NCBI RefSeq assembly: GCF_002355515.1
Contig: NZ_AP014809.1
Span: 2,628,501 to 2,692,500 of the forward strand
Source of the DNA: Methylorubrum populi
GTDB lineage: Bacteria; Pseudomonadota; Alphaproteobacteria; Rhizobiales; Beijerinckiaceae
DNA: 64,000 nucleotides
Direction: 5' to 3'
The translations under genes were made by a program, and so were the position numbers. Below, piece by piece: positions 27,908 through 38,120 of the stretch. The notes under the pieces were generated by a model. The model was not told the DNA's origin. It did no database searches and was given only the letters and a program-made list of their open reading frames with translations. Positions within the stretch are counted from its first letter, which is position 1, and the number at the start of each line of letters is the position of its first letter.

Positions 27908-29110
27908 ATGACGGATTTCCGCACCCTCGACGATGCCGGCCCGCTGAAGGGCAAGCGCGTGCTGCTGCGCGTCGATCTCAACGTGCCGATGGAGGGCGGC
28001 CGCGTCACCGACGCGACCCGGATCGAGCGCGTGGTGCCGACGATCCGCGAGATCGCCGATCAGGGCGGGCGGGTGATCCTGCTGGCGCATTTCGGCCGCC
28101 CCAAGGGCAAGCCGGACCCGAAGGACTCGCTGAAGCCGATCCTGCCGACGCTCTCGGACAAGCTCGGACGGCCGGTGGCCTTCGGCGAGGATTGCATCGG
28201 CGAGGCCGCCGCCCAGGCCGTGGCGGCGCTCAAGGACGGCGAGGTGCTCCTCCTCGAAAACACCCGCTACCACGCGGGCGAGGAGAAGGACGATCCCGAC
28301 TTCGCGAAGGCGCTCGCGGCCAACGGCGACATCTACGTCAACGAGGCCTTCTCGGCCGCCCACCGCGCCCACGCCTCGACGGAGGGGCTCGCCCGCCTGC
28401 TGCCGGCCTATGCCGGCCGCCTGATGCAGGCCGAACTCGACGCGCTCACCAAAGGCCTCGAGAATCCGGCCCGTCCGGTCATCGCCATCGTCGGCGGCGC
28501 CAAGGTCTCGACCAAGATCGACCTGCTCGAAAACCTCGTCGCCAAGGTCGACATGCTGGTGATCGGCGGCGGCATGGCCAACACCTTCCTGCACGCCCAG
28601 GGCAAGGATGTCGGCAAGTCGCTGTGCGAGAAGGATCTCGCCGAGACCGCCCAGCGCATCCTGGCCGCGGCCAAGGAGAAGAACTGCACCATCATCCTCC
28701 CGGTCGATGCGCTGGTGGCGCGAGAGTTCAAGGCCAATGCCGAGAACGAGACCGTGACGGTGGATGCGGTGCCCTCCGACGCGATGATCCTCGATGTCGG
28801 TGCATCCTCGATCGCCACGATCGACGGCGCCATCGACGAGGCTCGCACGCTGGTCTGGAACGGCCCGCTGGGCGCCTTCGAGCTGACGCCGTTCGACACC
28901 GGCACGGTGGCGGTGGCCCAGCACGCGTCGGCCCGCACCAGGGCCGGTCAGCTCGTCAGCGTCGCCGGCGGCGGCGACACCGTGGCGGCCCTCAACCATG
29001 CCGGCGTCGGCGAGGACTTCTCCTACGTCTCCACCGCCGGCGGTGCGTTCCTCGAATGGCTGGAGGGCAAGGAGCTGCCCGGCGTCGAGGCGCTGCGCGC
29101 CAAGAGCTGA
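27908..29110 (+). CDS. pgk: Phosphoglycerate kinase
   Basis: A 400-residue monomeric kinase exchanging phosphate between 1,3-bisphosphoglycerate and ADP. Motifs: [13 protein letters not shown] near the N-terminus, [25 protein letters not shown] mid-protein, WNGPLGAFE, and [11 protein letters not shown] near the C-terminus. Full family length. It lies 19 nt after the coiled-coil gene, upstream of fba. Confidence 0.97.
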   Translation: MTDFRTLDDAGPLKGKRVLLRVDLNVPMEGGRVTDATRIERVVPTIREIADQGGRVILLAHFGRPKGKPDPKDSLKPILPTLSDKLGRPVAFGEDCIGEAAAQAVAALKDGEVLLLENTRYHAGEEKDDPDFAKALAANGDIYVNEAFSAAHRAHASTEGLARLLPAYAGRLMQAELDALTKGLENPARPVIAIVGGAKVSTKIDLLENLVAKVDMLVIGGGMANTFLHAQGKDVGKSLCEKDLAETAQRILAAAKEKNCTIILPVDALVAREFKANAENETVTVDAVPSDAMILDVGASSIATIDGAIDEARTLVWNGPLGAFELTPFDTGTVAVAQHASARTRAGQLVSVAGGGDTVAALNHAGVGEDFSYVSTAGGAFLEWLEGKELPGVEALRAKS

Positions 29111-29265
29111 GGCTCGTCTTCAAGCACGCCCCTCCCGCGGGGAAGAGGGCGTGACGTCATCCCAAGTTTTTCACGCCGCGGCACCGGCTCGCGCCGCGGC
29201 GGGACCTATATTGGCATCAGCAAGGGACAGGCCCGGCTGAGGCCGCATCGCACGAGGATCGCACC

Positions 29266-30333
29266 ATGGCACGCATCACCCTCCGGCAGCTTCTCGACCA
29301 CGCCGCCGAGTACGGCTACGGCGTGCCCGCGTTCAACCTGAACAACATGGAGCAGGGGCTCGCCATCATGGCGGCGGCCGATGCCACCGATTCGCCGGTG
29401 ATCCTCCAGGCCAGCCGCGGCGCCCGCGCCTACGCCAACGACGTGGTGCTGGCCAAGCTCATCGACGGCCTCGTCGAGATCTATCCGCACATCCCCGTCT
29501 GCATGCATCTCGATCACGGCAACAACGAAGCCACCTGCGCCACGGCGATCCAGTACGGCTTCACCTCGGTGATGATGGACGGCTCGCTGAAAGCCGACGG
29601 CAAGACCCCGGCCGACTACAACTACAATGTCGAGATCACCCGGAACGTCACCAAGATGGCCCATTGGGCCGGCGTCTCGGTCGAGGGCGAACTCGGCGTG
29701 CTGGGCTCGCTGGAGAGCGGCCAGGGCGAGGCCGAGGACGGCCACGGCGCCGAGGGCGTCCTCTCCCACGACCAACTCCTGACCGACCCGGACGAGGCGG
29801 TGAAGTTCGTGGCCGCCACCAAGGTCGATGCGCTGGCGGTGGCCATGGGCACCAGCCACGGCGCCTACAAGTTCACGAGGAAGCCCGACGGCGACGTGCT
29901 GGCGATGGGCGTGATCGAGGAGATCCACCGCCGCCTGCCGACGACCCACCTCGTCATGCACGGCTCCTCCTCGGTGCCGCAGGACCTGCAGGACATCATC
30001 AATCAGTACGGCGGCCAGATGAAGCCGACCTGGGGCGTGCCGGTCGAGGAGATCCAGCGCGGCATCAAGCACGGCGTGCGCAAGATCAACATCGACACCG
30101 ACAACCGCATGGCGATGACCGGTCAGATCCGGAAGGTGCTCTCCGAGAGCCCGGCGGAGTTCGACCCGCGCAAGTACCTGAAGCCAGCGATGGAGGCGAT
30201 GACGAAGCTCTGCAAGCAGCGCTTCGAGGAGTTCGGCACCGCCGGCAACGGCTCCAAGATCCGCCCGATCTCGGTGGCCGAGATGGCCAAGCGCTACGCC
30301 AGCGGCTCCCTCGACCCGAAGATCGACGCCTGA
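29266..30333 (+). CDS. fba: Fructose-bisphosphate aldolase, class II (Calvin-type subfamily)
   Basis: A 355-residue zinc aldolase. Zinc and substrate motifs: CMHLDHGNN (about 80-88), [19 protein letters not shown], and [14 protein letters not shown]. The long insert between the last two and the C-terminus is typical of the CbbA-type (EC 4.1.2.13). A perfect CTATAT -10 lies at 29206-29211, about 55 nt before the ATG with a poor -35, so an internal promoter is possible. It acts in gluconeogenesis/sugar-phosphate metabolism with gap and pgk. Confidence 0.95.
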   Translation: MARITLRQLLDHAAEYGYGVPAFNLNNMEQGLAIMAAADATDSPVILQASRGARAYANDVVLAKLIDGLVEIYPHIPVCMHLDHGNNEATCATAIQYGFTSVMMDGSLKADGKTPADYNYNVEITRNVTKMAHWAGVSVEGELGVLGSLESGQGEAEDGHGAEGVLSHDQLLTDPDEAVKFVAATKVDALAVAMGTSHGAYKFTRKPDGDVLAMGVIEEIHRRLPTTHLVMHGSSSVPQDLQDIINQYGGQMKPTWGVPVEEIQRGIKHGVRKINIDTDNRMAMTGQIRKVLSESPAEFDPRKYLKPAMEAMTKLCKQRFEEFGTAGNGSKIRPISVAEMAKRYASGSLDPKIDA

Positions 30334-30339
30334 TCCCCG

Positions 30340-31008
30340 ATGACCGATTCTGACGCGGTGACGCCGCGGCCCCGCCTCGCCCTCCTCACGCCCTACGGTC
30401 TCGGCCCGTCCGAGGCCGAGGCGATCGCCGCGGCGCTCGATGCGGCCTGTGCCGTGGGCGACGTGGCGGCGGTGATCCTGCGGCTGGCGGCCGCCGACGA
30501 GCGCAGCCTCGTCAACCTCGTCAAGCGGCTGGCGCCGCCGGCCCAGGAGCGCGGCGCGGCGGTGCTCGTCTCCGTGCCGGGCTTCTCCGGCGACATCGTC
30601 TCCGTCGCCGCCCGCGGTGGGGCCGACGGCGTGCATCTCGACCGGGCCGACGAGGAAACCTTGCGGGATCTGCGCGGGCGCCTGCGCGAAGGGCGCATCC
30701 TCGGGACGGGCGGCGTGCTCGGCTCGCGGGACGCGGCGATGGTCGCGGGCGAGACCGGCGTCGATTACCTGATGTTCGGCGGGCTCTTCCCCGACGGCGT
30801 CGCTCCCGAGGCGCAAGAGGTGCGCGAGCGCGCCGCGTGGTGGGCCGAGATCTTCGAGACGCCCTGCATCGCGGTCGCGACGGCTGCCGAGGACGTTGCC
30901 GCGCTCGCGGGAACCGGCGCCGAGTTCGTCGGGCTGGAGAGCGCTCTGTGGCGCGACGATCCCGAGGGCGTGCGGACCGCGCAGGCGCAACTCGACAAGG
31001 CGCGATGA
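30340..31008 (+). CDS. Thiamine-phosphate synthase (ThiE/TenI)-like protein
   Basis: A 222-residue TIM-barrel protein, 6 nt after fba. It shows ThiE/TenI-like elements: LALLTPYGL, a GADGVHLDRADE segment (like the family's GADGVHLGQ..), GTGGVLGSRDAAMVAGETGVDYLMFGGLF and a closing VGLESALW. The pyrophosphate-binding residues are not all obvious, so I would not claim thiamine synthesis. It may be a TenI-like or diverged ThiE. Its stop overlaps the next start (ATGA). Confidence 0.75.
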   Translation: MTDSDAVTPRPRLALLTPYGLGPSEAEAIAAALDAACAVGDVAAVILRLAAADERSLVNLVKRLAPPAQERGAAVLVSVPGFSGDIVSVAARGGADGVHLDRADEETLRDLRGRLREGRILGTGGVLGSRDAAMVAGETGVDYLMFGGLFPDGVAPEAQEVRERAAWWAEIFETPCIAVATAAEDVAALAGTGAEFVGLESALWRDDPEGVRTAQAQLDKAR

Positions 31009-32306
31009 TTCCTTCTCACGATCGGACCGCGGCGGCGACCTTCAAGTCCCTACCCCCTCTGCGGGGGAGGGTGCCTGCGGAGCAGGCGGGAGAGGGAGGC
31101 GACGGTGCCGAACGGGGCGCTCGGCCTCCGACGCACGGCCTCGTTCTGAAGCCGGGGTTCCTTCTCCCGATCTCCTTCGGAGGCCACCGTTCTCCGCATA
31201 GGGGGGAGGGCCGGGAGCGCGGCCGAACGGACAAGGCCCCCCTCCGAGCCGGCGCGTTCTTCCTCGCCGCCTTCAGCGCCTGCGCCATCCTCGGGCTCGG
31301 CGTCGGCGGGCTGCACGCCGCCCCGAAACAGCCGGCGACGAAGGAGCCGGCTGCGCAGACACCCGTCAATCCGAACCAAGCCAAACCGAATCAGCTCGAT
31401 CTGAAGCGCGAACTGCCCTCGCCCTACTCGCCCAATGCCGAGGGGGCGAAGCCGGCCGCCGCGAACCCGAACGCCGACGCGGCCTACGGCGCATACCAGC
31501 GTGGACGCTACGTCACCGCCTTCCGCGAGGCGACGCGCCGCATCGAGGCGAACCCGAAGGACGCCGCGGCGATGACGCTGCTCGGCGAGCTCTACAACCA
31601 GGGTCTCGGGGTCAAGCAGGACCCGAAGCGTGCCCATGAATGGTACCGGCTCGCCGCCGCGCAGGACGATGCCAACGCCATGGCTTCCCTGGGCCTGATG
31701 GCGATGGACGGGCGCGGGCAGCCCAAGGACGCGAAGGCCGGCCGCGCCTGGCTCGAACAGGCGGCGCGCAAGGGGCAGCCCAGCGCCAGCTACAATCTCG
31801 CGCTGATCCAACTCGCCAGTGACAAGCCGGCCGATCTCGCCGCGGCCGTCGCCAATTTCCGGACCGCGGCCGAAGCCGAGGTTCCGGCCGCGCAATACGC
31901 CCTGGGCGTGCTCTACCTCCAGGGCAAGGGCGTTCCTCGGGACACGACCCAGGCCGCGCAATGGTTCCGCCGCGCCGCCGACAACGGCGATCTCGGGGCG
32001 GAGGTCGAGTTCGCGATCCGGCTGTTCAACGGCGACGGGGTTCCCAAGGACGAAGCCCGGGCCGCCCGCTACTTCCTGCACGCGGCGCAGCGCGGCAATG
32101 CCATCGCCCAGAACCGGATCGCCAAGCTCTACGTCGCGGGCCGCGGCGTGCCGAAGAACCTCGTCGAGGCGGCGGCCTGGAACCTCGCCGCCGCGTCGCA
32201 GGGCCGGTCCGATGCCGGCCTCGATCAGGCGACCGCCGGACTCAATCCGGACGAACGCAAGCGTGCCGAGGCCCTGGCGGCGGATCGGGCGAGCGCCTCG
32301 CCGTAG
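31005..32306 (+). CDS. Sel1-repeat (TPR-like) exported protein with repeat-derived N-terminus
   Basis: About 433 residues from ATG 31005, which overlaps the thiE-like stop. The first 75 residues are encoded by a GC-rich palindromic repeat and look non-native. A signal-like segment (AGAFFLAAFSACAILGLGVGG, ending at HAAP) follows. The mature part holds at least six Sel1 repeats (e.g. AMTLLGELYNQGLGVKQDP, AQYALGVLYLQGKGVPRD, AQNRIAKLYVAGRGVPKN). Sel1 proteins serve as periplasmic scaffolds, e.g. in exopolysaccharide or envelope functions. No ATG/GTG/TTG lies between 31005 and the signal segment, so the true start is uncertain. Confidence 0.78.
   Translation: MIPSHDRTAAATFKSLPPLRGRVPAEQAGEGGDGAERGARPPTHGLVLKPGFLLPISFGGHRSPHRGEGRERGRTDKAPLRAGAFFLAAFSACAILGLGVGGLHAAPKQPATKEPAAQTPVNPNQAKPNQLDLKRELPSPYSPNAEGAKPAAANPNADAAYGAYQRGRYVTAFREATRRIEANPKDAAAMTLLGELYNQGLGVKQDPKRAHEWYRLAAAQDDANAMASLGLMAMDGRGQPKDAKAGRAWLEQAARKGQPSASYNLALIQLASDKPADLAAAVANFRTAAEAEVPAAQYALGVLYLQGKGVPRDTTQAAQWFRRAADNGDLGAEVEFAIRLFNGDGVPKDEARAARYFLHAAQRGNAIAQNRIAKLYVAGRGVPKNLVEAAAWNLAAASQGRSDAGLDQATAGLNPDERKRAEALAADRASASP
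31047..31215. repeat. Palindromic GC-rich repeat element inside the Sel1 gene
   Basis: CCCT.CCCCC / GGGGG.AGGG (31049-31072) and GCCTGC-GGA-GCAGGC (31072-31086) form two hairpins. A similar C-rich/G-rich unit near 31190-31211 (CTCCGCATAGGGGGGAGGG) closes the element. It resembles dispersed intergenic palindromes common in Methylobacterium. A smaller relative occurs at 36954-36983. Confidence 0.6.
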
Positions 32307-32425
32307 CGTCGAGCGGCCGGCGCGTTCGAAATCACACCGGATCCGGCGCGTCCGGCGACACCCGCGCGACGATGTGACTGTCGCGCGAGCCCGCGCCCAG
32401 CTACAACCGCGCGACGGGAGCCCGA

Positions 32426-33829
32426 ATGACGTCCAGCCTTCTTCGCCGCAAGCCCTTGAAGCTGGAGCCCGGCGGGGAGCGACGGCTGGCCCGGACGCTG
32501 AGCTGGCCCCACCTCGTGGCGCTCGGCGTCGGCGCGATCGTCGGAACCGGCATCCTCACGCTGATCGGCGTCGGCGCGGCTAAGGCCGGGCCGGCGGTGA
32601 TCCTGTCCTTCGCCGTCGCCGGAGCGATCTGTGCCTGCGCCGCACTGGCCTATGCCGAGATGGCGACAACGATTCCGGTCTCGGGCAGCGCCTATACCTA
32701 CAGCTACGTCGTGCTCGGCGAGGTGCTGGCCTGGATCATCGGCTGGAGCCTGATCCTCGAATACTCCCTCGTGGTGAGCGCGGTCGCCGTCGGATGGTCC
32801 GGCTACGCGGCACCGCTCCTCGAGAGCTGGCTCGGTGTCCCGAAGGCCCTGATGCAGGGACCGGAGGCTGGCGGGATCGTCAATCTTCCGGCGGTCGGCA
32901 TCATCGTCGTGGTCGCCGTGCTGCTCCTGCGCGGCATGCGGGAGAGCGCCACGGTCAACGCCGTCCTGGTTCTGGTGAAGATCGCCGCGCTCGTCGTCTT
33001 CGTCGCCTTCGCGCTGCCGGCCTTCGATGCCGCCCATCTCGAACCGTTCGACCCGTACGGCTTTCCCAAGAGCGTGGGCGCCGACGGGGTCGAGCGCGGC
33101 GTCATGGCCGCGGCGGCGATCATCTTCTTCGCCTTCTACGGCTTCGACGCCATCGCAACCGCCGCGGAGGAGACGCGCAATCCGGGGCGCGACCTGACAA
33201 TCGGCATCGTCGGATCGATGGCGGCCTGCGTCCTGATCTACGTCGCGGTGGCGGTCGCCGCGGTGGGGGCCGTGTCCTACACCCGGTTCGCCGACAGCCC
33301 GGAGCCGCTGGCGCTGATCCTGCGCGAGCTCGGCCGGCCGCTCGTGGCGCAGTACCTCGCCGCCTCGGCGGTGATCGCGCTGCCGACCGTCATCCTCGCC
33401 TTCTTCTACGGGCAGAGCCGCATCTTCTTCACCATGGCCCGCGACGGGATGCTGCCGCAGAGCCTGGCGAAGCTGTCGTCCGCCGGTACGCCGGTGCGGA
33501 TCACGCTCTTCACCGCGGCCGTGGTGACCGTGCTCGCCGGGCTGGTTCCTCTGGGAGAACTCGCGGCCCTTGCCAATGCCGGCACGCTCGCGGCCTTCGT
33601 CGCGGTCGCGGCCTGCATGCTGGTGATGCGCCTGCGCGCCCCCGATGCGCCGCGCACCTTCCGCGCCCCGGCCCCTTGGCTGATCGGGGCGATCACGATC
33701 CTGGGCTGCGGCTACCTGTTCCTTAGCCTGCCCGCGACGACCCAGCTCTGGTTCGTGGTCTGGAACCTGTTCGGGCTGGTGCTCTACGCCCTCTACGGGC
33801 GCAAGCACGCGGTGGTCGCGGCCGGGTAA
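32426..33829 (+). CDS. Amino acid permease, APC superfamily
   Basis: A 467-residue membrane protein with about 12 TM helices. The first helix holds LGVGAIVGTGILTLIG, the substrate-binding GxGIL loop of the cationic amino-acid transporter (CAT/YhdG-like) branch. A later FYGFDAIATAAEETRNPGRDL is the conserved E-E-x-x-N-P block. The Shine-Dalgarno ACGGGAG lies 9 nt before the ATG. Substrate not determinable; a proton-coupled uptake of basic or neutral amino acids is likely. It neighbours the nitrogen island. Confidence 0.88.
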   Translation: MTSSLLRRKPLKLEPGGERRLARTLSWPHLVALGVGAIVGTGILTLIGVGAAKAGPAVILSFAVAGAICACAALAYAEMATTIPVSGSAYTYSYVVLGEVLAWIIGWSLILEYSLVVSAVAVGWSGYAAPLLESWLGVPKALMQGPEAGGIVNLPAVGIIVVVAVLLLRGMRESATVNAVLVLVKIAALVVFVAFALPAFDAAHLEPFDPYGFPKSVGADGVERGVMAAAAIIFFAFYGFDAIATAAEETRNPGRDLTIGIVGSMAACVLIYVAVAVAAVGAVSYTRFADSPEPLALILRELGRPLVAQYLAASAVIALPTVILAFFYGQSRIFFTMARDGMLPQSLAKLSSAGTPVRITLFTAAVVTVLAGLVPLGELAALANAGTLAAFVAVAACMLVMRLRAPDAPRTFRAPAPWLIGAITILGCGYLFLSLPATTQLWFVVWNLFGLVLYALYGRKHAVVAAG

Positions 33830-33838
33830 CCGGGGTGA

Positions 33839-35362
33839 TCAGGCGCGACCGGCGAGGTCGCGCAGCACCGCCGGGATCAGCTCCGGAAGATCCTCCGAGA
33901 TCAGCCCCGGCCCGAACCGCAGGCCCGCATCGCCGTGCAGCCAGACCGCGGCGCAGGCCGCCTCGAACGGCTCCATGCCCTGCGCCAGCAGCCCGGCGAC
34001 GAGGCCCCCGAGCACGTCGCCGGAGCCGGCGGTGCCGAGATGCGGCGTGCCGTGATCGTTGATCGCGATGCGTCCGTCGGGGGCGGCGATCACCGTGTCG
34101 GCCCCCTTGAGCACCACCACCGCCCCGGCGATTTCCGCGGCGCGCGCCGTGCGTTCGGCCTTGCTCAGCCCCTCGGCCACGGCCTCCGTGCCGGAGAACA
34201 GCCGCGCGAACTCGCCCTCATGCGGCGTCAGCACCGCCCGCGCCTCGCCGTCCCGGATGTGGCGGGCCAGCGTGCGCACCTCGCTGCGGAAGCTCGTGAG
34301 CGCGTCGGCGTCGAGCACCAGGGCGCGGCCGGCCCCAGCCGCCACCGCCACGAGGTCGCAGGTCGCCGGGCTGGTGCCGAGGCCGGGGCCGAGCAGCAGC
34401 GCGTTCAGCCGCTCGTCGGCGAGCATGTCGTCGAGGTCGTCGGCGCTGTCGCAGGGTCGCAGCATGATCGCGGTGAGATGCGCGGCATTCTCCGCCAGCG
34501 CCGCGGCCGGCGAGGCCACGGTGACGAGGCCCGCCCCGATCCGCAGCGCCCCGCGCGCGGCGAGGCGGGCCGCGCCGGTGCGGTGGGCCGGGCCCGACAG
34601 CACGAGGGCATGGCCGCGAGTGTATTTGTGGCTCCCCGCGGTGAGTTGCGGCAGCGCCCAGAGCCAGGGCGCGTTGCGGACCATCGCGCGCGCCTCCCCG
34701 GCGATGCCAGCGGCGAAGGCGGCGGCGCCGGTGCCGATATCGGCGACGTGCAGCGCGCCGCAATGGGCCCGGCCGGGCTGGAGGAGGTGGCCGGGCTTGA
34801 GCGCGACGAAGGTCACCGTCTCGCTCGCCTCGACGGCGACCCCGCGCACCGCACCGCTATTCCCGTCGATCCCGCTCGGCACATCGACCGCGAGCACGGG
34901 GATGCCGGATCGGTTGACGGCTTCGACCAGGGCGCGGGCCGTTCCCTCCAGGTCACGGCAGAGGCCGGCACCGAATAGGGCGTCGATGACGAGGTCGGCC
35001 GCCGGCACCTCCGCCGTCGCGGCAACGACTGGGCCGGTCCAGGCTTCGGCGGCGAGCGCCGCATCGCCCTTGAGCGCGGCGCGCTCTCCGAGCAGGCGGA
35101 GTTCGACCCGGTAGCCGGCCTCGGCCAGCAGGCGGGCGGCGACGAAGCCGTCGCCGCCGTTATTGCCGGGCCCGCACAGGACGAGCACCCGTCCGCCCTC
35201 CGGCGTTAGGGTCCGGGCGCGACCGGCCACCGCGGCGCCCGCCGCCTGCATCAGCGTCAGGCCGGGCGTGCCGGCGGCGATGGCTGCCGCGTCGACCCGG
35301 CCCATCGCCTCAACGGTGAGCAGCCGATCCGCGATCTTCGGGGAATTCACCAACTCATGCAT
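33839..35362 (-). CDS. nnr: Bifunctional NAD(P)H-hydrate epimerase / ADP-dependent dehydratase
   Basis: A 507-residue repair enzyme for damaged (hydrated) NADH/NADPH. The N-terminal epimerase half (about 1-215) shows CGPGNNGGDGFVAARLL and DALFGAGL. The C-terminal ribokinase-like dehydratase half shows LLGPGLG, VLTPHEGEFARLF, and the anion-hole NDHGTPHLGTAGSGDVLGG. Length and order fit YjeF/Nnr fusions. It is divergent from glnB with a 184-nt shared upstream region; start ATG 35362. Confidence 0.93.
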   Translation of the reverse strand: MHELVNSPKIADRLLTVEAMGRVDAAAIAAGTPGLTLMQAAGAAVAGRARTLTPEGGRVLVLCGPGNNGGDGFVAARLLAEAGYRVELRLLGERAALKGDAALAAEAWTGPVVAATAEVPAADLVIDALFGAGLCRDLEGTARALVEAVNRSGIPVLAVDVPSGIDGNSGAVRGVAVEASETVTFVALKPGHLLQPGRAHCGALHVADIGTGAAAFAAGIAGEARAMVRNAPWLWALPQLTAGSHKYTRGHALVLSGPAHRTGAARLAARGALRIGAGLVTVASPAAALAENAAHLTAIMLRPCDSADDLDDMLADERLNALLLGPGLGTSPATCDLVAVAAGAGRALVLDADALTSFRSEVRTLARHIRDGEARAVLTPHEGEFARLFSGTEAVAEGLSKAERTARAAEIAGAVVVLKGADTVIAAPDGRIAINDHGTPHLGTAGSGDVLGGLVAGLLAQGMEPFEAACAAVWLHGDAGLRFGPGLISEDLPELIPAVLRDLAGRA

Positions 35363-35367
35363 GCAAG

Positions 35368-35425
35368 TGGCTCACGGCCTGCCTGGAAATTCATCGATTT
35401 CTGCGGAATTGCCTACATATTCCGC
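35368..35425 (+). promoter_or_regulatory. Candidate sigma-54 promoter and palindrome upstream of glnB
   Basis: TGGCTCACGGCCTGCC at 35368-35383 keeps the GG-N10-GC core of a sigma-54 (RpoN) promoter. A perfect 7-bp inverted repeat GCGGAAT / ATTCCGC (35403-35409 / 35419-35425) lies between it and glnB. glnB promoters are often under NtrC/RpoN control, but the palindrome is downstream of the RpoN site and does not match the NtrC consensus. Low confidence. Confidence 0.3.
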
Positions 35426-35519
35426 TTTGTTTGCACATTGCGTGCGCATCTTCCCGGTCCTACCTTCCAAATGGCCGTGGCGATCGCGCGACAGCGATGG
35501 TACATAAATGGCTGATTGA

Positions 35520-35885
<366 letters not shown>

Positions 35886-35985
35886 TTCCGGCCCTCGCCT
35901 CCGAGGACGTGCGGTCCTGGCCCGCTTCGTGAAGGGCTGGCCGCGTCCGCGCTTGCCGAAAAGAGCGCCGTAGCCGAGCGACGCC

Positions 35986-36915
35986 GTGCCCGATCTCGAC
36001 TGTATCGTCAAAGACATCGCCGAGGAGATGCGGGCGCGGCCCGATCGCGGCACGGTCGCGAGCTACATCCCCGAACTGGCCGGCGTCGACCCACAGGCCT
36101 TCGGCCTCGTGGTGATCGACGGCGACGGTCGGGTCGCGGCCGGGGGCGATGCCGATATCCCGTTCTCGATCCAGAGCATTTCCAAGGTCTTCACCCTGAC
36201 CCTGGCCCTCGGCATGGTCGGCGACCGGCTCTGGCGCCGGGTCGGCCGGGAGCCGTCGGGGAGCCCGTTCAACTCGATCGTGCAGTTGGAGCGGGAGAAC
36301 GGCATCCCGCGCAATCCCTTCATCAATGCGGGTGCCATCGCGGTCACCGACCTGATCCTGTCGGGCCACCAGCCGCGTGAGGCCCTCGGCGAGATCCTGC
36401 GCTTCATGCAGTTCGTGGCGCAGGACAGCAGCATCGCGATCGACGAGCGCGTGGCGGCCTCCGAGAAGCGGACCGGCTTCCGCAACGCGGCGCTGGCCAA
36501 CTACATGCGCTCCTTCGACGTGATCGAGAATCCGGTCGATTACACGCTCGGCGTCTACTTCCATCACTGCGCCATCGCGATGACCTGCCGGCAGCTCGCC
36601 ACCGCCGGGCTGTTCCTGGCCTATTCCGGGCACCATCCGCTGGCCGGACACTCGGTGATCTCGGCCGAGCGGGCGCGGCGCATCAACGCCATCATGCTCA
36701 CCTGCGGCCATTACGACGGCTCGGGCGACTTCGCCTACCGCGTCGGTCTGCCGGGCAAGAGCGGCGTCGGCGGCGGTATCTTGGCCGTCGCGCCGGGGCG
36801 TGCCTCGATCTGCGTCTGGTCGCCGGGGCTGGATGCGGCGGGCAATTCCCATCTCGGGCGTATCGCCCTGGAGATGCTGGTGAAACGCACCGGGTGGTCG
36901 ATCTTCGGGGTTTGA
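35986..36915 (+). CDS. glsA: Glutaminase
   Basis: A 309-residue serine-type glutaminase (beta-lactamase-like fold) hydrolysing glutamine to glutamate and ammonia. The catalytic Ser-x-x-Lys lies in [12 protein letters not shown] (about 60-70). Other family blocks are [31 protein letters not shown] and [13 protein letters not shown]. It starts with GTG at 35986, 100 nt after glnB and in the same direction, so it may be co-regulated with it. Confidence 0.95.
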   Translation: MPDLDCIVKDIAEEMRARPDRGTVASYIPELAGVDPQAFGLVVIDGDGRVAAGGDADIPFSIQSISKVFTLTLALGMVGDRLWRRVGREPSGSPFNSIVQLERENGIPRNPFINAGAIAVTDLILSGHQPREALGEILRFMQFVAQDSSIAIDERVAASEKRTGFRNAALANYMRSFDVIENPVDYTLGVYFHHCAIAMTCRQLATAGLFLAYSGHHPLAGHSVISAERARRINAIMLTCGHYDGSGDFAYRVGLPGKSGVGGGILAVAPGRASICVWSPGLDAAGNSHLGRIALEMLVKRTGWSIFGV

Positions 36916-36953
36916 GGCGCCGCTGTTTTCAGACAACTGCGCCCTAACGTGCA

Positions 36954-36983
36954 CCCCCTCTCCCCGTGTGCGGGGAGAGGGGG
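36954..36983. repeat. Palindromic GC-rich element between glsA and glnII
   Basis: A perfect 13-bp inverted repeat, CCCCCTCTCCCCG / CGGGGAGAGGGGG, with loop TGTG. It lies between the convergent glsA and glnII genes. It is similar in style to the element at 31047-31215. Confidence 0.7.
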
Positions 36984-37003
36984 CTCGCCCCGATGCATCT
37001 GCC

Positions 37004-37038
37004 AAACAAAAACCGCCCCCGCCTTGCGGCGGGAGCGG
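37004..37038 (-). terminator. Terminator of glnII
   Basis: On the minus strand CCGCTCCCGCC, loop GCAA, GGCGGGGGCGG, then TTTTTGTTT: an 11-bp stem (one G-T pair) followed by a U-tract, 35 nt after the glnII stop. Confidence 0.9.
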
Positions 37039-37073
37039 CCTGTCTCAAGCCTCAATAATCGGCCTCGAAAGTC

Positions 37074-38120
37074 TTACGCGACGGCCTTCTGAGCCGCTTC
37101 GGCCGGAAGCGGAACCTCGGAGATCGTCTTCAGAACCTGCGAGGCGATCTGGTAGGGGTCGCCCATGGAGTTCGGGCGGCGGTCCTCAAGGTAGCCCTTG
37201 TAGCCGTTGTTGACGAAGGAGTGCGGCACGCGCACCGAGGCGCCGCGGTCGGCCACGCCGTAGGAGAACTTGTTCCACGGCGCCGTCTCGTGCTTGCCGG
37301 TCAGGCGCATGTGGTTGTCGGGACCGTAGACGGCGATGTGGTCGTCGAGGTTCTTCTCGAACTGAGCCATCACGGCCTCGAAGTACTCCTTGCCGCCGGT
37401 CTCGCGCATGAACGTCGTCGAGAAGTTGCAGTGCATGCCCGAGCCGTTCCAGTCGGTGTCGCCGAGCGGCTTGCAGTGGTACTCGATGTCGATCTCGTAG
37501 GTCTCGCACAGGCGCTGGAGCAGGTAGCGGGCCATCCACATCTCGTCGGCGGCCCGCTTGGAGCCCTTGCCGAAGATCTGGAATTCCCACTGGCCCTTGG
37601 CCACCTCGGCGTTGATGCCCTCGTGGTTGATGCCGGCGGCGAGGCAGAGGTCGAGATGCTCCTCGACGATCTTGCGCGCCACGGGGCCGACATTCGAGGC
37701 GCCGACGCCGCAATAGTACGGGCCCTGCGGGGCGGGGTAGCCGGTCTCGGGGAAGCCGAGCGGGCGGCCGTTCTTGTAGAGGAAGTATTCCTGCTCGAAG
37801 CCGAACCACGCGCCGGCATCGTCGAGCACGGTCGCGCGCTTGTTCGACGGATGCGGGGTCTTGCCGTCCGGCATCATCACTTCGCACAGCACGAGCACGC
37901 CGTTGGTGCGGGCCGGGTCGGGGAAGTGGCGCACGGGCTTGAGCACGCAGTCGGACGAGGAGCCCTCGGCCTGCTGGGTGGAGCTGCCGTCGAAGCCCCA
38001 GAGCGGGAGCTGCTCGAAGGTCGGGAAGCTGTCGTACTCCTTGATCTGCGTCTTGCCGCGCAGGTTCGGAGTGGGCGTGTAGCCGTCGAGCCAGATGTAC
38101 TCGAGCTTAAACTTGGTCAT
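37074..38120 (-). CDS. glnII: Glutamine synthetase type II
   Basis: A 348-residue GSII, the decameric eukaryote-like enzyme found in rhizobia and relatives. Landmarks are YIWLDGY near the N-terminus, [31 protein letters not shown], and GASVRVPHS. It is not adenylylated, lacking the GSI Tyr loop. ATG 38120 begins the homologous [13 protein letters not shown]; the frame is open further upstream but non-homologous. It is divergent from glnA across 562 nt. Confidence 0.96.
   Translation of the reverse strand: MTKFKLEYIWLDGYTPTPNLRGKTQIKEYDSFPTFEQLPLWGFDGSSTQQAEGSSSDCVLKPVRHFPDPARTNGVLVLCEVMMPDGKTPHPSNKRATVLDDAGAWFGFEQEYFLYKNGRPLGFPETGYPAPQGPYYCGVGASNVGPVARKIVEEHLDLCLAAGINHEGINAEVAKGQWEFQIFGKGSKRAADEMWMARYLLQRLCETYEIDIEYHCKPLGDTDWNGSGMHCNFSTTFMRETGGKEYFEAVMAQFEKNLDDHIAVYGPDNHMRLTGKHETAPWNKFSYGVADRGASVRVPHSFVNNGYKGYLEDRRPNSMGDPYQIASQVLKTISEVPLPAEAAQKAVA

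Noticed and set aside
30340..31008. TPP riboswitch for the thiE-like gene
   Set aside because: The gene lies 6 nt after fba and has no upstream leader that could hold a riboswitch.
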